A stretch of DNA of 64,000 nucleotides from Plantactinospora soyae. Its GTDB lineage: Bacteria > Actinomycetota > Actinomycetes > Mycobacteriales > Micromonosporaceae. This document shows positions 57,812 to 64,000 of this stretch, piece after piece. The number at the start of each line of letters is the position of its first letter. The stretch's first letter is position 1. The stretch covers positions 8,432,001 to 8,496,000 of the forward strand of contig NZ_JADBEB010000001.1 in NCBI RefSeq assembly GCF_014874095.1, in the 5' to 3' direction. The notes beneath the pieces are model-generated. The model made no database searches. It worked only from the letters and a program-made list of their open reading frames with translations, and was not told where the DNA came from. A program made the position numbers and the translations under genes.

Positions 57812-59106
57812 GGCGTCCCCAGTCCGGCGAGGGTACGCGCGGCGGCCGGCGCGTCCAGCGGCGAGAAGTACGGGTTGATGTGGAGGGCCCGAGCAAGGTC
57901 GCGGCGGGCCGCATCCCGGTCACCGAGGGCAAGTTCGATCATGCCGAGGTGGTACGCGTACTTGGCGTTGTGGGCACCGAGTGCCTCGGCGCGGCGGGCG
58001 TACCCCAGTGCATCGGCGTACTTCCCGTTGGCGTGCAGCGCCCAGCCGAGCATGTCGGCGACCTCGGCGAACTGTCGCCGCTGCCACTCCCGTCGGGCCA
58101 GCGCCAACGCCTCGGCCGGCTGCGACCGGGCCAGCGCGATGGCAGCTCCGGCCAGGTCGTCCGCGCCCCCGTTGTCGGTGAAGAGCCGGTGGGTGGCGGC
58201 GGCGAGGGCCAGCTGCGCCTCGGCCTCGGCGCCCCGCCCGGCCGCCATCAGCAGTTCGGCGTACTCCAGCAGGTATCCGGGGGTCGGCGAGCGGCTGGTC
58301 AGCTCGGCGTACCCGGCGAGTGCCTCACCCTGCCGGCCCCGGGCGGCGGCCACCTTCGCCCGCCCCTGGATCAGCGGCGGATATCCGGAGCCGGTCGCCG
58401 TGTACTCCCGCTCCGCGCCCGCGAGGTCGCCGGAGTGCCAGGCCAGTTCGCCGAGCTGGTACCGGCAGAAGGCGACCTCGGCGGGGTCGAAGGCGGCCGC
58501 CAGTGCCTGTCGCATCAGGCCGGTCGCCTCGGCGGTACGGCCGTGCTGCTCGTGGTCGTACGAGGCCCGGGTCAGCGCGCTCAGTCCGGGGCGGAGGTCG
58601 AGCAGGTCCTGCACGGCACGGGTCGCCGCGTCGGGGTGCCCCAACTGGGTCTCGGCGTCGGCGAGCACCGCATAGGCCTCGGCGCTGTACGGGTTGCTCC
58701 GCAACGCCTTCCGGGCCCAGTCGGCGGCACCGGTGAAGTCGTGTCGGGCGTTCGCCAGGGCGCCGAGGCCGGCCATCGCCGCGCTGTTGTCGTCGGCGCG
58801 TACCGCCAGGGACTGCCGCAGCGCGCCGTCGGCCCTGGCGAAGAAGGTGGGATCGGCCGTCACCCGGGCCTGCTCCAGGTAGGCCAGGCCGAGGGTGGCC
58901 CAACTGCCGTGGTCGCCCGGGACCCGGCGGAGCTGTTCCTGGGCCCGGTCGATCGTCGCGGCCAGCCGATCCACCTGCGGTACGACCTCGCCGGTGGCCG
59001 GTGCCGACGACCGCAGACCCAGGACGCCGCCGATGCCCAGCAGCAGCACCGTCGCGAGTCCGAGAATCGCCAGGGACCGCAGCCGGATTCGTGGTAACCG
59101 CCTCAT
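57808..59106 (-). CDS. TPR-repeat protein, membrane anchored
   Basis: 432 aa. One N-terminal helix (about 12-32, LAILGLATVLLLGIGGVLGL) then tetratricopeptide repeats through the rest (AEAYAVLADAETQLGHPDAATRA; ALGYARRAEALGAHNAKYAYHLGMIELALGDRDAARRDL). Outward-facing scaffold. Coupled to the NicO gene by ATGA and 69 nt after the DUF4331 gene. Probably assembles partner proteins at the membrane; partners likely among its operon neighbours. Confidence 0.85.
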   Translation of the reverse strand: MRRLPRIRLRSLAILGLATVLLLGIGGVLGLRSSAPATGEVVPQVDRLAATIDRAQEQLRRVPGDHGSWATLGLAYLEQARVTADPTFFARADGALRQSLAVRADDNSAAMAGLGALANARHDFTGAADWARKALRSNPYSAEAYAVLADAETQLGHPDAATRAVQDLLDLRPGLSALTRASYDHEQHGRTAEATGLMRQALAAAFDPAEVAFCRYQLGELAWHSGDLAGAEREYTATGSGYPPLIQGRAKVAAARGRQGEALAGYAELTSRSPTPGYLLEYAELLMAAGRGAEAEAQLALAAATHRLFTDNGGADDLAGAAIALARSQPAEALALARREWQRRQFAEVADMLGWALHANGKYADALGYARRAEALGAHNAKYAYHLGMIELALGDRDAARRDLARALHINPYFSPLDAPAAARTLAGLGTP

Positions 59107-59123
59107 ATTGTGCTCCTCGGATC

Positions 59124-59169
59124 TCCGGGGCCGGGGGCCCGGCTGCGCGTACGCCGCCGCGCCCCCGGA
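59124..59169 (-). terminator. partial hairpin after the DUF4331 gene
   Basis: TCCGGGG (59124-59130) and CCCCGGA (59163-59169) with an inner GCCGGGGGCCCGGC palindrome, in the 69-nt gap before the TPR gene. Could be an attenuator rather than a full stop. Confidence 0.4.
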
Positions 59170-59175
59170 CAGGGT

Positions 59176-60885
59176 CTACAGCGGCTGGGTCGGTTCGGCG
59201 GCGGTGGGACGTCGGCGCTGGCGCAGTAGGCCGACCAGGATCAGCGTGCCCAGCGCGGCGGCGATCCCGACCAGGCCCCAGGCGGTCGTCTTCGCGACCA
59301 TCACCGGCATCGGGTCACCGTCGTCCCGGGTGGCGAGACCGGCGAGGCCGGCCGGTGTCATCGACGGTTCGGGTTGGGCCGACGCGTCCGGCTGGTCGTC
59401 GGTCGTCGCCCCGGCGCCGGTACCCCCGCCCTTGTTGACCGCGCCGACGTTGGGCAGGGCGAGGTACGGGAAGGAGCCGGTGAACCCGTTGTCGTTCGCG
59501 TCCACCTTGTCCCCGGCGGCGAGCGCGTCGACCAGCTTGCCGGTCTGCGCCGCCCCCTCGACCGCCTGGATCGCGATGTCCACGGCGTCGTCGGTCAGCC
59601 GGCGGCCGTTCGGGAAGCCCTGCAGGTCACCGGCGAGTACGCCGAGCCGGTCCGGTGTTTTCGTCACCGGGGTCGACAGGTTGAGCCGCAGCATCTCGGA
59701 CGGTTGGAACCGGCTCGCGGTCACGTCCCGGTTGTTCAGCTGCGAGTTGAGATCGACCTTGATCGGACCGTTCGGGGTCCTGGTCGTGATGCCGGTAAGG
59801 AAGATCTCCACCAGGTCGTTTCTCGGCGTGGCCGGCGCCGGTACGCCGTAGATGCCCTCGATCAATTTCGGCAGTTCGGGATCGGTGACCCGCTTGACCA
59901 CCGCCGGAATCGTCGCGTCCTTCTCCGGTGGCAGGGAGTTGAAGGCGTCCTTCAGGTTGGCCGGCAGGACCACCTCGTTGACCAGTGGGTTTCCCAGTCG
60001 GGACACCTGCACCCGGTCCCGGCCCTCGGGTGCGTCGCCGGCCTTGCCGGACATCCGTACCCGGGCCCGGTCGGTGGTGGTCCAGACGCCGACCACCGGA
60101 TTGCGCTTCGGGTCGCCCTTCAGCGCCACGTCGGAGAACGGGACCTGCAGGGCGATGCTGTTCACGTTGTAGCCGGCCAGGGTGTCCTGACCGGTCTCGC
60201 TCAGGTCGCCGCCGTAGAGCAGGTCGAAGACCCGCAGGTCCAGGAAGAACGGGTCGTCGGCCTGGCCGGCGAACACCTTCCATCCGCCGGGCAGGGTGGT
60301 GGTCGCCTGCTGGCGCAGCTTGGCGTACTCCGGCATCGAGGCGTTGCCGATCCGGGACGGCGCCACCGGTCCGCCGGTCACCCTGGTCTTGAACGGTTCG
60401 CCGTCGAACTTCGACTCCAGCTTGTACGTCTGCCGGAACAGCAGGTTCTCGTCGTCGAGCGAGGTGACCGGGCCGTTGTTGTAGAGGAAGGTCGAACCGC
60501 CCCGCTTGTCGACGTTCTGGAACGTCCACCGGAACGTGGCGTCGGCCTTGGCGTCACCGTCGTTGTCGACGTTGATGTTGTACGCCGCGTCGGTGGCGAA
60601 CGGATAGAAGTTGGGTCCACCGTTGGGCTCCTCGAACGGAATCCAGTTCGCGATGAACGTGAGGTACCCCGGACGCTCCGGGCTGACGAAGGCGTACAGG
60701 TCGGTGTTGTCGATCGCCGGGTCCATCGCGACCAGGGGTGCCTCCCGGTGGCTGGACGCCCCGGCGGTACTCGGCCCGAGGCCGGTGAGTGCTCCGGCGA
60801 GCGCGACGCAGAGCGCGGCGACCACCGCCGTCTTCGCCCGTCGCGCGGATCTGAACCGCGGCGCCGGGCCTGGGATCGTGGCCAT
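59176..60885 (-). CDS. secreted DUF4331 protein with C-terminal membrane anchor
   Basis: 569 aa. Signal peptide about 1-43 (cut near AGASSHREAP). DUF4331 begins SSHREAPLVAMDPAIDNTDLYAF, the family signature, and spans to about residue 470. A Gly/Thr/Ser/Gln linker (about 475-530) precedes one C-terminal helix (WGLVGIAAALGTLILVGLL) and a basic tail. No enzymatic motif; the family is of unknown function and probably displayed on the surface. ATG 60885 follows GGAGGAAAG. First gene of the run towards the TPR, NicO, SigK and RskA genes, and a candidate SigK target. Confidence 0.9.
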   Translation of the reverse strand: MATIPGPAPRFRSARRAKTAVVAALCVALAGALTGLGPSTAGASSHREAPLVAMDPAIDNTDLYAFVSPERPGYLTFIANWIPFEEPNGGPNFYPFATDAAYNINVDNDGDAKADATFRWTFQNVDKRGGSTFLYNNGPVTSLDDENLLFRQTYKLESKFDGEPFKTRVTGGPVAPSRIGNASMPEYAKLRQQATTTLPGGWKVFAGQADDPFFLDLRVFDLLYGGDLSETGQDTLAGYNVNSIALQVPFSDVALKGDPKRNPVVGVWTTTDRARVRMSGKAGDAPEGRDRVQVSRLGNPLVNEVVLPANLKDAFNSLPPEKDATIPAVVKRVTDPELPKLIEGIYGVPAPATPRNDLVEIFLTGITTRTPNGPIKVDLNSQLNNRDVTASRFQPSEMLRLNLSTPVTKTPDRLGVLAGDLQGFPNGRRLTDDAVDIAIQAVEGAAQTGKLVDALAAGDKVDANDNGFTGSFPYLALPNVGAVNKGGGTGAGATTDDQPDASAQPEPSMTPAGLAGLATRDDGDPMPVMVAKTTAWGLVGIAAALGTLILVGLLRQRRRPTAAEPTQPL

Positions 60886-61011
60886 CTTTCCTCCCACTCT
60901 CGGTAGACGCTGGTGTCGTCTGCCGAGGGTTCGGAGGAGACGGGTACCCGGATGGTCGGGTGTGAGATTGCCGGCAACCACCCATCCGGCCGGCGGTCGG
61001 CTCCGAATACT

Positions 61012-61049
61012 CCGGCCGGAGGACCGGGCTGTTCCGGTCCTCCGGCCGG
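61012..61049 (-). terminator. strong hairpin after the serine hydrolase gene
   Basis: CCGGCCGGAGGACCGG (61012-61027) and CCGGTCCTCCGGCCGG (61034-61049): a perfect 16-bp stem with loop GCTGTT, starting about 34 nt past the hydrolase stop. The most stable hairpin seen in the window. Confidence 0.85.
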
Positions 61050-61082
61050 CGAGCGGAGGTGACCGCGCCGGTGGTGGGGCGG

Positions 61083-62324
61083 TTATCGGGTCCGGACGGC
61101 CAGGCTGTCGATGCCGGGCGTCGGCAGCGTCGTCGCCGCCCGGGTCGCCGGCCCGGCGTCCTGCGGACAGTGTGCGGCCAGCAGGAACCGCGCCCACGCT
61201 TCGTCGATCGGATGCGCCTCCGGCAGGAACAGACCGTAGTGGCTGATGTTCAGCCCGAACGACGCCTGCCGGCTGGCGTCCCGGCTGTGCAGGGAGAACG
61301 TGATCTGGCCGACCACAACGCCGTCGTGGCCCCAGAGCGACCCGCACGGCGTGCGCATCTCGTAGATCCCCAGACCGTAGCCGCCGATCTCCGGCTGCGC
61401 GGGATCGAACGGTACGACCGTCAGCATCTCCTCCAGCGTCGGCGCCGAGAGCAGCCGGCCGTCGAGCAGCGCCCGATAGAACGTGTTCAGGTCGGCCATC
61501 GTGGCGACCAGTTCGCCCGCGGTCCAGGCCCAGGTCATGTTGTACTCGGCGAAGTTGCGCACCCCGAGCGGAGCGAAGTACGCCCCGGCGTGCCGGCCAC
61601 GGATCCGGGGATCCGAGCCCGGGAAGTAGGTGTCGGTCAGCTTGAGCGGCCGGATGATCCGCCGGACCACCTCGGCGGTCGGATCGTTTCCGGTGACCCG
61701 CTTGATGATCAGCCCGGCGAGGATGTAGTTGGTGTTCGAGTAGGAGTACTTCTCCCCCGGTGCTCCGGTCGGCGGCAGTCCGAGGCCGATCGCGACCAGT
61801 TCGGCCGGGGTGTAGATCGTCGTCCGCATCTGCTCGACCGCGGCCAGCGAGCTGAGGATCGCGTCGGTGTAGTTGCCGAGTCCGCTGGTGTGGTTGAGCA
61901 GCATCCGTACCGTCACCTGTTGCCCGAGTTCGCCGGGGACGTGCTGCGGCAGCCACCGGCCCACCGGGTCGTCGAGGCGCAGCCGGCCCTCGTCCACGAG
62001 TTGCAGCAGGGCGGTCGAGACGAAGGTCTTGGTGATGCTGCCGACCCGGTGCCGCAGGTCCGGCCGCGTCGGCCGGGCATTCGACAGGTCGGCGATTCCG
62101 GCGGCCCCGCCCCAGCCGCTTCGTCCGGCCCGGACGGCGGCGTAGGTGCCCGGCGCACCGGCCTCCGGGATCGCGTCGAGGGCCCGCTGTAACGCCGCCC
62201 GGTCCAGCCCCGGGCCGTCGGCCCGGTCCGGCTGCGCCAGGGCCGGCGCGGGTACGACGGTGTTCAGCACCGCCAGCACCAGGCAGAGCGCCATGATCCG
62301 AAGTGTCCTGAAAAAGATCAACAT
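61083..62324 (-). CDS. serine hydrolase, beta-lactamase/D-Ala-D-Ala carboxypeptidase family (secreted)
   Basis: 413 aa class C beta-lactamase fold. Signal peptide about 1-30. SxxK motif SITK (Ser96, Lys99), YSN (195-197) and HDG (333-335) complete the active site; all three are intact. Function may be carboxypeptidase, esterase or beta-lactamase; family members are diverse. ATG 62324, or internal ATG 62294. Divergent from the DUF2264 gene across a 152-nt gap with a 12-bp palindrome close to its start. Confidence 0.9.
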   Translation of the reverse strand: MLIFFRTLRIMALCLVLAVLNTVVPAPALAQPDRADGPGLDRAALQRALDAIPEAGAPGTYAAVRAGRSGWGGAAGIADLSNARPTRPDLRHRVGSITKTFVSTALLQLVDEGRLRLDDPVGRWLPQHVPGELGQQVTVRMLLNHTSGLGNYTDAILSSLAAVEQMRTTIYTPAELVAIGLGLPPTGAPGEKYSYSNTNYILAGLIIKRVTGNDPTAEVVRRIIRPLKLTDTYFPGSDPRIRGRHAGAYFAPLGVRNFAEYNMTWAWTAGELVATMADLNTFYRALLDGRLLSAPTLEEMLTVVPFDPAQPEIGGYGLGIYEMRTPCGSLWGHDGVVVGQITFSLHSRDASRQASFGLNISHYGLFLPEAHPIDEAWARFLLAAHCPQDAGPATRAATTLPTPGIDSLAVRTR

Positions 62325-62335
62325 GTAGCTATTAT

Positions 62336-62347
62336 CGATCGCGATCG
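62336..62347. promoter_or_regulatory. LacI-type palindrome CGATCGCGATCG
   Basis: Perfect 12-bp palindrome with a central CG, 12 nt upstream of the serine hydrolase start. Likely an operator; the DUF2264 gene 130 nt away on the other strand may be co-regulated. The partner regulator is unknown. Confidence 0.5.
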
Positions 62348-62440
62348 CAACCCGGCGCGGTACTCGTCCGGATGACGACGCGATCGGGCAGCCGGGGCGA
62401 CCTCCGACATCGGCGCGGGTCGCCGACTTCTGCTGACGGA

Positions 62441-62469
62441 TTGACGAAGTCCTCTGGTAATTCTACGCT
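62441..62469 (+). promoter_or_regulatory. promoter of the DUF2264 gene, leaderless-type spacing
   Basis: TTGACG (-35, 62441-62446), exactly 17 nt, TACGCT (-10, 62464-62469). The ATG at 62477 sits 8 nt after the -10, where transcription should start, and there is no Shine-Dalgarno sequence. This predicts a leaderless mRNA. Confidence 0.55.
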
Positions 62470-62476
62470 GCTGCCG

Positions 62477-64000
62477 ATGAGCCACCGTCCGCCGTGGACC
62501 TCCTCCCCCGCCCTGCCCCAGCCGGACCACCGGCTGTCGCCGTACACGGGGTGGGGCCGGGAGCACTGGGAGTCGGTGGTCGACCGGACCCTCGCCGCCG
62601 TGCGGCCGTACGCCTCGCCCCGGCACGCGCTGATCGACCTGCCGGGGCCGCAGAGCAGTTCCGGTCGGCGCAGCGACGGGCTGGAGGGGTTCGCCCGGAC
62701 CTTTCTCGCCGCCGGCTTCCGGCTCGCCCAGGGCGACGACGGTGGACTCGCGCAGTGGTACGCCGAGGGCCTCGCCGCCGGAGTCGACCCGGACTCGCCG
62801 GAGCGCTGGCCCCGGGTCACCGAGACCAACCAGGCCAAGGTGGAGGCCGCGTCGATCGCGCTCGCCCTGCACGAGTCCCGGCACGTGCTCTGGGACGCCC
62901 TCGACGACCGAGTACGGGAACTGCTGGTGGGATGGCTCGGCGAGGTCCTCGGCCAGCCGTACCCGGCCTGCAACTGGTTGTGGTTCCAGAACGTGGTGCA
63001 GGCGTTCCTGCGCTCGGTCGGCGGCCCCTGGTCGGCCGAGGAGATCGACCGGAACATCGCGGTGATGGAGGACTGGTACCTCGGCGACGGCTGGTACACC
63101 GACGGGTACGAGGGCCGGCACACCCCCCGCAACTTCGACTGGTACGCCGGCTGGGCGATGAACTTCTACCCGCTCTGGTACTGCCGGATGTCCGGCGGAC
63201 ACGCGGACGACGCACTCCGGACGCGGTACCAGGACCGGCTGCGGCTGTACCTGTCCACCGCCCAGCACCTGTACGCCCCCGACGGGGCGCCGCTGCACCA
63301 GGGCCGGTCACTGACCTACCGGTACGCGGCCCTCGCCCCGGTCTGGGCCGGCGCGGTGTTCGACGCCACCCCGCTGCCACCCGGCCGGACCCGACGCCTG
63401 GCCAGCGGTGTGCTGCGGCACTTCCACACCGAGGGACTCCAGCCGATCGGCTGGTACGGCGAGTTTCCGGCGATTCGGCAGCCGTACACCGGGCCCGGTT
63501 CGCCGTACTGGTCGAGCAAGGGTTTCGCCGGACTGGTGCTGCCGGCCGACCATCCGGTCTGGACCGAGCCGGAGCGCCCGCTGGAGATCGAGGAGCACGA
63601 CGTCTCGGTCAGCCTCCCCGTACCCGGCTGGCTGGTCTCCGGCACGAGGGCCGACGGGGTGGTCCGGATGGTCAACCACGGCACCGACCACGCCGACGAC
63701 GAGACCCTCGCCACGGACGAGCCGGACTACTCCCGGTACGCCTACGCCAGCCACGCCGGCCCGGAGTACGACGGCTCGCTGCTGGACAACCAGGTGACCC
63801 TGCTCGACCGGTACGGCGATCCCGCGCACCGGCGCCCGCTGCGGCCGTTGGGCGTACGCGGCCGGATCGGGATGTCCCGGCATCGGACGCACTGGCCGGT
63901 CGGCCCGGCGCCGGAACGCAGCTGGCCACCCCGGCAGCCGGCGTTCCGGACCGGCCCCTGGCTGTGGACCGGCTCGGTGCTGCGGGGCGCGGTGGAGATC
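62477..64000 (+). CDS. DUF2264 domain protein (3' end missing)
   Basis: 508 codons visible and open to the right edge; no stop reached. The DUF2264 core (about 18-370) shows HALIDLPG, DGLEGFARTF, ETNQAKVEAASIALAL, NFDWYAGWAMNFYPLWY and SPYWSSKGFAGL. No signal peptide. The family has an (alpha/alpha)6-type barrel resembling glycoside hydrolases of bacterial polysaccharide loci and is thought to act on sugars, without a proven reaction. ATG 62477 by homology and promoter position. Confidence 0.88.
   Translation, partial: MSHRPPWTSSPALPQPDHRLSPYTGWGREHWESVVDRTLAAVRPYASPRHALIDLPGPQSSSGRRSDGLEGFARTFLAAGFRLAQGDDGGLAQWYAEGLAAGVDPDSPERWPRVTETNQAKVEAASIALALHESRHVLWDALDDRVRELLVGWLGEVLGQPYPACNWLWFQNVVQAFLRSVGGPWSAEEIDRNIAVMEDWYLGDGWYTDGYEGRHTPRNFDWYAGWAMNFYPLWYCRMSGGHADDALRTRYQDRLRLYLSTAQHLYAPDGAPLHQGRSLTYRYAALAPVWAGAVFDATPLPPGRTRRLASGVLRHFHTEGLQPIGWYGEFPAIRQPYTGPGSPYWSSKGFAGLVLPADHPVWTEPERPLEIEEHDVSVSLPVPGWLVSGTRADGVVRMVNHGTDHADDETLATDEPDYSRYAYASHAGPEYDGSLLDNQVTLLDRYGDPAHRRPLRPLGVRGRIGMSRHRTHWPVGPAPERSWPPRQPAFRTGPWLWTGSVLRGAVEI

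Overview
The window is very G+C-rich, with G or C at most third codon positions, frequent GTG/TTG starts and many 4-base GTGA/ATGA gene overlaps. Lipoprotein-type binding proteins, ECF/SigE sigma factors and ROK, LacI, TetR and GntR regulators add to a typical filamentous actinomycete picture. The gene mix best fits Micromonosporaceae (Micromonospora/Plantactinospora-like), which is an inference without any rRNA marker. No rRNA, tRNA, CRISPR array, integrase or transposase was seen.

Layout. 1-7.5 kb: a LacI-controlled sugar ABC importer (running off the left edge), a LacI regulator, an esterase preceded by a tiny coupled ORF, and a secreted GH16 glucanase with three CBM32 modules. 7.7-9.1 kb: a SigE-type sigma factor and a membrane partner. 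9.1-18.9 kb: a Dpp/Opp peptide importer, divergent from a ROK regulator, an M81 (MlrC) metallopeptidase and a ROK kinase. 19-31.9 kb: stress and redox genes (YaaA, SDR, MarR), a fused LLM-flavin/FAD oxidase, a gentisate 1,2-dioxygenase plus hydroxybenzoate-type FAD monooxygenase pair, membrane proteins and a TetR/quinone-oxidoreductase divergon.

32-41 kb is the accessory-looking stretch: two tandem, related secreted proteins of unknown function, an HD-domain/oxidoreductase/GlxA-regulator group, and several small orphan genes. One orphan has a decayed, frameshifted duplicate about 1.1 kb upstream. Third-position G+C bias looks weaker around 37.5-40.1 kb.

41-49.8 kb is a carbohydrate locus. 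A secreted GH3 enzyme with a beta-trefoil-like insertion and a C-terminal CBM6-like module, and a cytoplasmic GH31 alpha-xylosidase/glucosidase, are transcribed away from a sugar ABC importer; a LacI-type operator sits at each divergent promoter. 49.8-54.8 kb: a nitrate/taurine/NMT1-type ABC importer, a GntR-FCD regulator and a DUF6282 metal-dependent hydrolase. 54.8-60.9 kb: a co-directional run DUF4331 protein, TPR protein, NicO-type Ni/Co transporter, SigK-like sigma factor, RskA-like anti-sigma factor. 61-64 kb: a serine beta-lactamase-like hydrolase and a DUF2264 protein cut by the right edge, possibly read from a leaderless mRNA.

Together the genes describe a soil-type saprophyte: plant or fungal polysaccharides are cut outside the cell, oligosaccharides and peptides are imported by ABC systems under LacI/ROK/GntR control, and aromatic acids are opened through gentisate. 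Palindromic operators and perfect stem-loops, including one or more between the binding-protein gene and the permease gene of three separate ABC operons, are the clearest non-coding signals.
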